Shown here piece by piece: positions 1 through 5,321 of a stretch of 7,222 bases of DNA. Below the pieces are notes generated by a model. That model ran no database searches. It worked only from the letters and a program-made list of their open reading frames with translations, and had not been told where the DNA came from. Both the position numbers and the translations under genes were made by a program. Positions within the stretch are counted from its first letter, which is position 1; each line of letters opens with the position of its first letter. Origin of the DNA: JAWXUT01 sp044426075 (GTDB lineage Bacteria > Bacillota > Clostridia > Christensenellales > DTU072). Location of the stretch: NCBI GenBank assembly GCA_044426075.1, contig JAWXUT010000088.1, positions 1 through 7,222 on the forward strand, given 5' to 3'.

Positions 1-1
1 A

Positions 2-19
2 TTCACTATTACTTATATT
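2..19. repeat. 18-bp inverted repeat, left copy
   Basis: The 18 bases TTCACTATTACTTATATT recur exactly, in reverse orientation, at 4539-4556 just upstream of the NagA-like gene. The two copies flank the block holding the TIM-barrel/acyl-CoA synthetase gene and the nagA-like gene. The match is seen directly; whether it marks the ends of a mobile or invertible segment is unknown. No transposase or recombinase gene lies between the copies. Confidence 0.6.
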
Positions 20-29
20 CTACGTACTA

Positions 30-89
30 TTGATTTATCAACAAGTTGACAAATCTACAAATGCAAGCATTTGGCTAGATAAATCTAGC
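30..89. repeat. Cluster of four short perfect palindromes
   Basis: Four perfect inverted repeats, each with a 2-base centre (AA or TT), are packed into 60 bp: TTGAT-TT-ATCAA at 30-41, CAAC-AA-GTTG at 39-48 (overlapping the first), AAATGC-AA-GCATTT at 59-72 and GCTAGAT-AA-ATCTAGC at 74-89. The first and last share the core GATTTATC/GATAAATC. They could be operator sites, hairpins near the end of an element, or chance in AT-rich DNA. The identity is not recognised. Confidence 0.5.
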
Positions 90-167
90 AATAGCACCGA
101 TATATTACACTCAGCTGTCCAAAAATGCACTTCGTGCGCTTTCTCCCCGCTTCATATAATATTACTT

Positions 168-200
168 CAAACAGCCCCACAAAAATGCAGGGCTGTTTTG
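168..200. repeat. Hairpin 0 of the left intergenic array
   Basis: Arms AAACAGCCC (169-177) and GGGCTGTTT (190-198) form 9 perfect base pairs around a 12-base loop. The right arm runs directly into the first copy of the 37-base flank repeat (200-236). Only three or four T residues follow on either strand, so it would be a weak terminator. The 10-mer CAAAAATGCA in and beside its loop also occurs at about 120-129, next to a small GCAC-TTC-GTGC hairpin at 127-137. Confidence 0.6.
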
Positions 201-236
201 TGAAATACGCGATTAAAGTAAAAAGTCATAGTTTGC
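200..236. repeat. 37-bp direct repeat, copy 1 (128-bp period)
   Basis: This 37-base stretch beginning GTGAAATACG matches 328-364 at 33 of 37 positions by eye. The copies are spaced 128 bp apart and each leads into a large hairpin, so the unit is a conserved flank followed by a variable hairpin. Confidence 0.75.
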
Positions 237-325
237 GTGCACAACGAAGCGAACGCCCAATTTTAAAAATCCTAATGTATAAGTAACTTTTGAATTTTTA
301 AAATTGGGCGCTCGTGATGTTGTGT
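237..325. repeat. Hairpin 1 of the left intergenic array
   Basis: A perfect 17-bp stem is formed by 254-270 (CGCCCAATTTTAAAAAT) and 294-310. Below it CGA/TCG pairs, then an unpaired 4-base spacer lies on each side, then a 6-bp outer stem CACAAC (240-245) with GTTGTG (319-324). The loop holds CTAATGTATAAGT (272-284), which matches the loop of hairpin 2 at 10 of 13 positions although the stems are unrelated in sequence. No open reading frame of note lies here. Confidence 0.7.
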
Positions 326-327
326 GC

Positions 328-364
328 GTGAAATACGTGATTATAGTAAAAAGCCATAGATTGC
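328..364. repeat. 37-bp direct repeat, copy 2
   Basis: Second copy of the flank repeat at 200-236, with differences at only four positions. Its AAAAAGCCATA portion (348-358) is also the outer left arm of hairpin 2, which copy 1 cannot do because no matching arm follows hairpin 1. Confidence 0.75.
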
Positions 365-477
365 ATATATAACAAGCAAACCCCACGCGCAACCAATATG
401 AATATTACTAATGCGTAAATGAATATTGGGGGCGCGTGGGGTTTGTGAAGTTAGATGTGTGATATATGGCTTTTTAC
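346..477 (-). terminator. Long composite hairpin, probable terminator of the synthetase gene
   Basis: The outer arms 346-358 and 465-477 pair perfectly over 13 bp, and the inner arms 377-390 (CAAACCCCACGCGC) and 432-445 pair perfectly over 14 bp. A further 7-bp stem (393-399 with 423-429) caps it around the loop motif CTAATGCGTAAAT. The right outer arm overlaps the stop codon of the synthetase gene (474-476). On the minus-strand RNA the last arm ends in GGCUUUUUA, so the fold can act as an intrinsic terminator although it is far longer than usual. It is also the second unit of the hairpin array. Confidence 0.6.
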
Positions 478-3005
478 GCGGTTTCTATGGAATTGGCGTC
501 CTGAAGCTTCAACTCCGCTATTGCGTTCTCGCGCATTTTGTACTTTAGAATTTTGCCGGCGGCGTTCATGGGGAAGCTGTCAACAAAGGCTACATAACGT
601 GGGGTTTTGTGCTTTGCCATATGGCTCATACAATACTCTTTTATTTCGGCTTCAGATGATTCGGCACCCGCTTTTAAAACTACGTATGCCATAATTTCTT
701 CGCCGTAGTCTTTATCGGGAACACCTACTACTTGAACATCGGATACTTTTGCATGAGTATAGATGAAATCTTCGATTTCTTTTGGATAGATATTTTCACC
801 ACCGCGGATAATCATATCTTTTATTCTACCAGTTATTTTGTAGTTGCCAGTTTCATCACGGCGGGCTAGGTCACCAGTGTGCAACCAACCCTCTGAATCA
901 ATTGCTGATGAGGTTGCTTCTGGCATTTTATAATAGCCTTTCATTATGTTGTAACCGCGCGCTACAAATTCGCCATCGGTATTGTCTGGCAAATCTTCGT
1001 ATGTTTCGGGGTCAACGATTTTACATTCAACACCAAACATCGCACTACCTACGGTTGATACCCTTGTTTCCATTGAATCGGTTGTTTTGCTCATTGTGCA
1101 ACCAGGTGACGCTTCGGTTTGTCCGTATGTAATACAGATTTCACTCATATTCATTTTATCCAAAACCTCTTCCATAACCTTAACTGGGCAAGGGCTACCC
1201 GCCATTATTCCAGTACGCATATGGCTAAAATCGGTTGAATCAAAATTCTTGTGGGCTAGCATTGCAATAAACATTGTTGGCACTCCGTGGAACGCTGTTA
1301 TTTTTGCTTCGTTGATACAAGCTAATCCTTTGGTTGGTGAAAAAGCTGGTATTGGACACATTGTTGCGCCGTGTGTCATACAAGATGTCATTGCAAGAAC
1401 CATTCCAAAACAGTGGAACATTGGTACTTGTATCATCATTCTGTCTGCTGTGGATAAATCCATACAGTCGCCTATTGCCTTACCATTATTTACTACATTG
1501 TAATGGGTTAACATAACGCCTTTAGGGAATCCAGTTGTGCCAGATGTGTATTGCATATTGCAAACTTCATCTTTATTTATTGCATTTTCTCTTCTATAAA
1601 CTTCGTGAATATCAACTTTGTCGCCATATGTAAGCGCTTCATCCCAAGTTAAACATCCATCTTGTTTAGACTCAACTGTTATGATATTACGCAAGAATGG
1701 TAACCTTTTTGCGTGCAATGGGGTACCCGATTTGTGGTTTTCTAACTCTGGGCAGATTTCTTTAAGGATACCTACATAGTCGCTATCTTTAAATCCGTCA
1801 ATCATAACAACGGTGTGTGTGTCGGATTGCCTAAATAGATATTCTGCTTCGTGAATTTTGTAAGCTGTGTTAACTGTAACTAGTACTGCGCCGATTTTTG
1901 TTGTAGCCCAAAATGTTATAAACCATTGTGGAATATTGGTTGCCCAAATAGCTACGTGGTCACCGCTTTTTACACCCAAGCCAATAAGAGCTTTAGCAAA
2001 TTTATCTACATCATCAGAAAACTGTTTATATGTTCTTGTATAGTCAAGTGTGGTGTAGTGGAAGCACTCTTGTTCGGGGAACTCTTCAACCATTTTGTCT
2101 AGCACTTGTGGGAATGTGCAATCAATAAGTTTGTTCTTTTCCCATACATATTTGCCAGTGTTGCGGTTGTTGTTAATCAACTTTCTTGTTGTGATTTTTT
2201 TGCCAGTGTGCATTGACATATAGTGTGCAAAATGTGGGAACACAATGCCTGCTTCTTGCAAATAAGGTGCGTATTTTTTTAACCACTCAAGTGACACAAA
2301 ACCTTCGTAATTGATACTGTTTAACGCCAACATAAAACTTTCTACTGGTAGGTCACCCTCGCCAATAATTTTGTAAATTGTTTCGCCGTTTTCAACAACG
2401 CTATCTTTAATTTGTACGTGTTTAATATATGCGCCCAAGTTTTCAACAGTTTTGCCCGCTGTTTCGCCCATATATCTGTAAGGGTGGTGCATATCCCATA
2501 ACGCCGCTACATTGTCACTTGCAACTGCGTGCAATACTTGTGCAAGACGCGCGGTGTCTGCGTAAACTCCGTTTGTTTCAATTAATAGAACAACTCCGTT
2601 TGCTTCTGCATATGGCACAATCGCTTTTAATGCGGTTACTACAACTGCATCATCAACTTCACCGTCAACTTTTGCGCACTCATCGCCAAGCACCCTTACA
2701 TATGAGCACTTTATGCTAGCTGCGATATCAATGTGAGCTTTAATTTCTGCAATGTTTTGCTCCATTTTATCTGCATACTTTAATGCGCAAGCGGATGAAA
2801 TACAAGCAATTGACAGCTTTCTTTTTGCAAGTTCAACCATTGTTTCTGCAATGTTATCATTACTAAATGGCTTTGTTAGGTTAGAAAATGAATCTGAACC
2901 AATACCTCTAAGTTCGATGCCGTTAAATCCGAAATCTTTTGCCATAGAGCATATCTCTGACCAACTAAAGTCTGGACATCCTATTGTGGAAAATGCTAAT
3001 TTCAT
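474..3005 (-). CDS. Xylose-isomerase-like TIM barrel fused to acyl-CoA synthetase (AMP-forming)
   Basis: 843 residues in two parts. Residues 1 to about 262 resemble sugar phosphate isomerases/epimerases (AP-endonuclease-2/xylose-isomerase-like barrel), with likely metal ligands E143 (LIETNG), D171 and H174 (LWDMHHP), H196 (KHVQIKD) and E240 (SLEW). After a linker, about 290-843 is a full adenylate-forming ligase. It has the P-loop YTSGTTGFPKGV (486-497), YGQTE (627-631), HTGDL (709-713), the hinge region GRIKDMIIRGGENIYPKEIE (726-745) and the C-terminal catalytic lysine K818 in NAAGKILKYKMRE. By family it makes acyl-AMP and then acyl-CoA from a carboxylic acid, ATP and CoA in the cytoplasm; the C-terminal signature is like medium-chain or short/branched-chain synthetases. 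The substrate cannot be read from sequence, and the barrel's reaction is unknown. The start ATG (3003-3005) has AGGAG seven bases upstream. The gene stands alone behind a T-box leader, so it is probably induced by an uncharged tRNA. Confidence 0.93.
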   Translation of the reverse strand: MKLAFSTIGCPDFSWSEICSMAKDFGFNGIELRGIGSDSFSNLTKPFSNDNIAETMVELAKRKLSIACISSACALKYADKMEQNIAEIKAHIDIAASIKCSYVRVLGDECAKVDGEVDDAVVVTALKAIVPYAEANGVVLLIETNGVYADTARLAQVLHAVASDNVAALWDMHHPYRYMGETAGKTVENLGAYIKHVQIKDSVVENGETIYKIIGEGDLPVESFMLALNSINYEGFVSLEWLKKYAPYLQEAGIVFPHFAHYMSMHTGKKITTRKLINNNRNTGKYVWEKNKLIDCTFPQVLDKMVEEFPEQECFHYTTLDYTRTYKQFSDDVDKFAKALIGLGVKSGDHVAIWATNIPQWFITFWATTKIGAVLVTVNTAYKIHEAEYLFRQSDTHTVVMIDGFKDSDYVGILKEICPELENHKSGTPLHAKRLPFLRNIITVESKQDGCLTWDEALTYGDKVDIHEVYRRENAINKDEVCNMQYTSGTTGFPKGVMLTHYNVVNNGKAIGDCMDLSTADRMMIQVPMFHCFGMVLAMTSCMTHGATMCPIPAFSPTKGLACINEAKITAFHGVPTMFIAMLAHKNFDSTDFSHMRTGIMAGSPCPVKVMEEVLDKMNMSEICITYGQTEASPGCTMSKTTDSMETRVSTVGSAMFGVECKIVDPETYEDLPDNTDGEFVARGYNIMKGYYKMPEATSSAIDSEGWLHTGDLARRDETGNYKITGRIKDMIIRGGENIYPKEIEDFIYTHAKVSDVQVVGVPDKDYGEEIMAYVVLKAGAESSEAEIKEYCMSHMAKHKTPRYVAFVDSFPMNAAGKILKYKMRENAIAELKLQDANSIETA

Positions 3006-3049
3006 ATATTTACTCCTAATATTTATTACTAATTTAAGGTGCCGTGATA

Positions 3050-3315
3050 CAAAAAAGGCTCACGCCACTTGCTTATTAACAAGAGACGAAAGCCTTTATA
3101 CTTCCGTGGTACCACTCTAATTGACAACAATTGTTGCCCACTTTTGGACTAATTAATAGCCCGCCTTTTACGGAGGAAATCCGTCTGAATCTAATAGGCA
3201 TACGCCGTTCGGTCAGCCGCTCCTGGGAGAGTTCGTATTTAACCAAGCCATTGCCTCACACCATCCGACAACTCTCTGAACACCTATGTTAAAACTTATG
3301 CCCTATCTTCGCGTT
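3050..3315 (-). promoter_or_regulatory. T-box leader (tRNA-sensing), probable leucine specifier
   Basis: Seen on the minus strand in order. The base of stem I is AUAGGGCAUA with GUAUGCCUAU, allowing one bulge. Above it, UUUUAAC pairs with GUUAAAU next to the specifier loop. The AGAGAG (3277-3272) and GGAUGGUGUGA distal motifs follow. The specifier loop has GAA (3234-3232) followed by CUC (3231-3229), then stem II A/B (CGGAUUUCCUCCGUAA) and the T-box AGAGUGGUACCACGG (3118-3104). The bulge UGGU (3114-3111) would pair with a tRNA ending ACCA. The antiterminator is AGAG plus ACG against CGUCUCU (3088-3082). By the usual rule that the codon follows GAA in the specifier loop, the codon is CUC (leucine). 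A second GAA-CGG nearer the base is a weaker alternative (arginine). The class is certain; the amino acid is less so. Confidence 0.93.
3051..3097 (-). terminator. T-box regulatory terminator
   Basis: On the minus-strand RNA the stem runs AAAGGCU (3097-3091), CGUC, CUUG, an eight-base loop UUAAUAAG, CAAG, GGCG and AGCCUUU (3060-3054), ending in a U-run at 3056-3051. The CGUCUCU segment (3088-3082) is inside this stem and is also the 3' half of the antiterminator. The two folds therefore exclude each other, as in other transcription-attenuating T-boxes. Confidence 0.88.
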
Positions 3316-3321
3316 TGTTAT

Positions 3322-3350
3322 ATTATATCAAAATCGCAACACACTGTCAA
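3322..3350 (-). promoter_or_regulatory. Consensus sigma-A promoter for the T-box transcript
   Basis: TTGACA (3350-3345) and TATAAT (3327-3322) are perfect consensus hexamers 17 bases apart, with TG one base upstream of the -10 box (extended -10). The expected start is near 3315, a few bases before stem I. Such a strong promoter fits a gene controlled by attenuation rather than by a repressor. It begins 31 bases after the stop of the nagA-like gene, so the synthetase is an independent transcription unit. Confidence 0.92.
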
Positions 3351-3381
3351 CTATTTGCCGCCACATTTAATGCGGAGCATT

Positions 3382-4518
3382 TTAATTTACGCGTGAGCCC
3401 GCTTTATAAACCGCTTTAAGACTGCCAAAATTATCAATTAGCACAATATCTGCCACTAATCCCTCACCAATTTTGCCAAGTTTGGGCATTTTTAGGTGGG
3501 ATGCGGGGGCTTGATTTGCCATATACACCGCTTCTGCAATTGGCACGCCATATGACACCATATTTTGAACCATTTTTGCAAGTGGCGTAATGCTTCCCGC
3601 TAGCGCCGATTTATCCGCAAGCAATACCACTTCGCCATTGTTGTAAATTGCAATATCTTCTCCCAAAACATATGTACCTTTGGGCATTCCCGCTGCACTC
3701 AACGAGTCACTTACAACGCACATATTGCGGAATCCTTTATTGTTATAGATATATAAAAATAGTTCGCGACTAATATGTTGGCCGTCTGCAATAACTTCGG
3801 TAAAAATCTTGTTAGAAGCAAGCGCAGTTTCATTAAGACCCATATATTTTGTAATGTCGCCAGCCCTGCGGTTGAGCCCAGATGAAGCACAGTATATGTG
3901 CGTTGCACCAGTTAGACCCGCGCTAACACAATCTATTATTTCGGGATATATGCTGTCGTCGTGCCCAGCGTGCGCAATTATATGCAATGAATCCAACTTT
4001 GCAACCAAATCAACTGCGTTTTTAGTGTGTGGACACATTGTTACTATCTTTAAAATATCCGCGTTATCCTCAAAGAACTTGGCGTCTTCTGTTGTGTATT
4101 CTGCCCTAATATTGCATTCGGGTTGGGCGCCCTTTTTCTTAACACTAATAAAAGGCCCCTCTAAATGAAGCCCCAACATTGTAGAATAATTTTGCTTTAA
4201 TCCTCTTATTTTTGCACATTGCACATCTAACTCCGCAAGCGGTGTTGCAACAGAAGTTGCACAAAATGATGTGGTGCCGTTTTGCAAATGAAATGCTCCC
4301 ACACTATCAGCTGCCTCTTGAGTGCACTCAAAAAAATCGTGTCCGAGTCCGCCGTGCGTGTGGATATCTATGTATCCACCCGTTGCGTACATTGGCTCTT
4401 TAATCTCCGTTGTGCTTTTATCTATTGCAACAACAGTACCTTCTGACATCGTAATATCATATTGCACATTGTCTGACAACCCGTCACGCAAAATTATAAC
4501 ATTGTTGATTTTTTGCAT
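3382..4518 (-). CDS. nagA: N-acetylglucosamine-6-phosphate deacetylase, NagA-like (divergent)
   Basis: 378 residues, the usual length of the family, a cytoplasmic amidohydrolase that removes acetate from N-acetylglucosamine-6-phosphate to give glucosamine-6-phosphate during amino-sugar use and wall recycling. Visible landmarks are GYIDIHTHGG (H53, H55), HLEGPF with E120, AHAGH with H186, GATH with H207, ADGQH with H248, and VVSDS with D271 in the place of the catalytic aspartate. LAGS (307-310) and the closing barrel-strand region GLVADIVLID also fit. The segment after GATH reads IYCASSGLNRR, where NagA usually has an FNAM-type stretch, so substrate details may differ. The start ATG (4516-4518) follows AGAGGTGA. 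It lies 217 bp from the yqeY-like gene with repeats between, and no clear -35/-10 pair is seen, so its promoter is uncertain. A 5-bp hairpin at 3369-3381 lies just past its stop but lacks a U-run. Confidence 0.88.
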   Translation of the reverse strand: MQKINNVIILRDGLSDNVQYDITMSEGTVVAIDKSTTEIKEPMYATGGYIDIHTHGGLGHDFFECTQEAADSVGAFHLQNGTTSFCATSVATPLAELDVQCAKIRGLKQNYSTMLGLHLEGPFISVKKKGAQPECNIRAEYTTEDAKFFEDNADILKIVTMCPHTKNAVDLVAKLDSLHIIAHAGHDDSIYPEIIDCVSAGLTGATHIYCASSGLNRRAGDITKYMGLNETALASNKIFTEVIADGQHISRELFLYIYNNKGFRNMCVVSDSLSAAGMPKGTYVLGEDIAIYNNGEVVLLADKSALAGSITPLAKMVQNMVSYGVPIAEAVYMANQAPASHLKMPKLGKIGEGLVADIVLIDNFGSLKAVYKAGSRVN

Positions 4519-4538
4519 AATTCACCTCTATTTTAGGT

Positions 4539-4556
4539 AATATAAGTAATAGTGAA
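4539..4556. repeat. 18-bp inverted repeat, right copy
   Basis: Exact reverse complement of 2-19. It sits 11 bases upstream of the ribosome binding site of the NagA-like gene, where on the minus strand it reads TTCACTATTACTTATATT and could contribute a weak -10-like TATATT. The sequence just outside is only loosely similar at the two sites. Confidence 0.6.
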
Positions 4557-4576
4557 GAGTGAAGAAGTTCGTGATA

Positions 4577-4602
4577 TGTGCCGCATAAAGCGAAAGTCCG
4601 TT
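4577..4602. repeat. 26-bp direct repeat, copy 1
   Basis: The 26 bases starting TGTGCCGCATAAAGCG are identical to 4706-4731, giving a period of 129 bp. The repeats bracket a segment with two palindromes. This layout and period resemble the 128-bp array at the left end of the window, though the repeat sequences are different. Confidence 0.85.
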
Positions 4603-4642
4603 TGGAAAAATAAGTGTGGCGCAATTTCGTCTTTAGGCAAGC

Positions 4643-4691
4643 AAACAGCTGTTTTTTGTGAATGAGTGTATACAGACATACTCGATTTCAC
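4643..4691. repeat. Two palindromes between the 26-bp repeats
   Basis: AAACAGCTGTTT (4643-4654) is a perfect 12-bp palindrome. It is followed by a hairpin whose arms are GTGAATGAGT (4658-4667) and, imperfectly, ACTCGATTTCAC (4680-4691). The stretch CAAAC...GTTTTTTGTGAA echoes the edges of hairpins 0 and 2 in the left intergenic array. No gene is supported in 4519-4735. Confidence 0.5.
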
Positions 4692-4705
4692 GGAAAACTG
4701 GGGTT

Positions 4706-4731
4706 TGTGCCGCATAAAGCGAAAGTCCGTT
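4706..4731. repeat. 26-bp direct repeat, copy 2
   Basis: Identical to 4577-4602. It ends four bases beyond the stop codon of the yqeY-like gene, so on that transcript it is the start of the 3' untranslated region. Confidence 0.85.
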
Positions 4732-4735
4732 ACAC

Positions 4736-5161
4736 TTACTTTAGTTTTGCTACTACTTGTTGCACTATCCTCATATCCACTTTACCTTGATAGTTGGCTT
4801 TAAAGTGCTTCATAACTGTAGGAATACTGCGGTCTTCCATTGCGATTATTATAGCGGTTACCTCTTCTTCTGACATTAATTGTGGCAAATACTTCTTTAT
4901 AACTGCAATTTTTGCTTCAAGTTCAGCAACTATTTCTTGTTTGCCAACCTTTTCGAATGCGGTTTTTTCTTCTATAAGTTCTTTTTCTACCTTTTGAAGC
5001 ACAGATACGCTATCTGCCTCAACTAGTTCTTGCCCTTTTGCCCTTTTATCAATTGACAAAAGCATAAGTTTGTTGATTACTTCGCTCAATGCAGAAACAG
5101 TGGCTGTATCTTTTGCCTTCATTGCCATAATTTTCTCTTTTTTATATCCGTCTAATAACAT
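4736..5161 (-). CDS. yqeY: YqeY/GatB-domain protein
   Basis: 141 residues, close to the usual length of about 148 for YqeY-type proteins. It has the family pattern: a helical N-terminal half rich in K/E (AMKAKDTATVSALSEVINKL), a middle stretch ending in LEAKIAVIKKYLPQLMSEEEV (about 80-100), and the C-terminal PTVMKHFKANYQGKVDMRIV, equivalent to the GKVMG...KGKADG tail. The family shares a helical domain with the tail of the GatB subunit of the tRNA amidotransferase and is thought to bind tRNA, but its role is poorly defined. The start ATG (5159-5161) has AGGAG six bases upstream, and that site overlaps the stop codon of the aminotransferase remnant (TAAGGAG), which suggests translational coupling. 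Probably the last gene of the Mn-riboswitch operon. Confidence 0.87.
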   Translation of the reverse strand: MLLDGYKKEKIMAMKAKDTATVSALSEVINKLMLLSIDKRAKGQELVEADSVSVLQKVEKELIEEKTAFEKVGKQEIVAELEAKIAVIKKYLPQLMSEEEVTAIIIAMEDRSIPTVMKHFKANYQGKVDMRIVQQVVAKLK

Positions 5162-5171
5162 TTTGATCTCC

Positions 5172-5304
5172 TTATTTTGTGAATATTTTTTTAATTATCT
5201 CAATTGCATTATCCAACTCTTCGTATGTGATTACAATTGGTGGTGCAAAGCGGATTGTGCCCATAGGCACAAATTTTTGCTATTATTTCTTTTGAGGAAA
5301 CCAT
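5172..5304 (-). pseudogene. Collapsed class-III aminotransferase (ornithine/acetylornithine type)
   Basis: Both ends of an aminotransferase gene survive and the middle is gone. A strong GGAGG (5314-5310) stands five bases before ATG (5304-5302), followed by MVSSKEIIAK, which resembles ornithine aminotransferase N-termini (SKEII). From 5279, in another frame, comes FVPMGTIRFAPPIVIT and then a helix YEELDNAIEIIKKIFTK to the TAA at 5172. This is the typical C-terminus of pyridoxal-phosphate class-III enzymes. About 350-400 codons including the catalytic lysine are missing, and the junction (about 5275-5279) shifts the frame. From its own ATG only 31 residues would be made. Either an internal deletion has occurred in the genome, or the assembler joined two ends wrongly. 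The gap to the phosphatase is 17 bases. Confidence 0.82.
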
Positions 5305-5321
5305 ATTATCCTCCACAAATA

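Noticed and set aside
366..457. Integron attC-like site: AAC at 371-373 and GTTAGAT at 450-456 flanking a long stem with small unpaired spacers.
   Set aside because: Only the right side fits the GTTRRRY consensus; the left (ATATAAC) and both sides of hairpin 1 (CACAAC/GTTGTG) do not match RYYYAAC/GTTRRRY. No integrase or cassette genes are visible.
982..1503. Plus-strand open frame of 173 codons.
   Set aside because: It is the antisense shadow of the acyl-CoA synthetase domain, with no ribosome binding site and no family resemblance.
3229..3239. Tyrosine codon UAC (just before GAA) as T-box specifier.
   Set aside because: UAC is paired in the helix above the specifier loop (GUUAAAUAC), and the codon normally follows GAA, which points to CUC.
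4533..4715. Minus-strand 60-codon open frame upstream of the nagA-like gene.
   Set aside because: It runs through the 26-bp repeat and palindromes, has no ribosome binding site and no recognisable protein features.
4577..4731. Possible CRISPR array because of exact 26-bp repeats.
   Set aside because: Only two copies, with a spacer of about 103 bp full of palindromes, and no cas genes; CRISPR spacers are about 30-40 bp.
5240..5275. In the start frame of the aminotransferase remnant, YGHNPL looks like the YGAHNYHPLP of ornithine aminotransferase N-termini.
   Set aside because: The same bases in the other frame give a much longer and better match to the C-terminus (GTIRFAPPIVIT and onward), so the resemblance is taken as chance.
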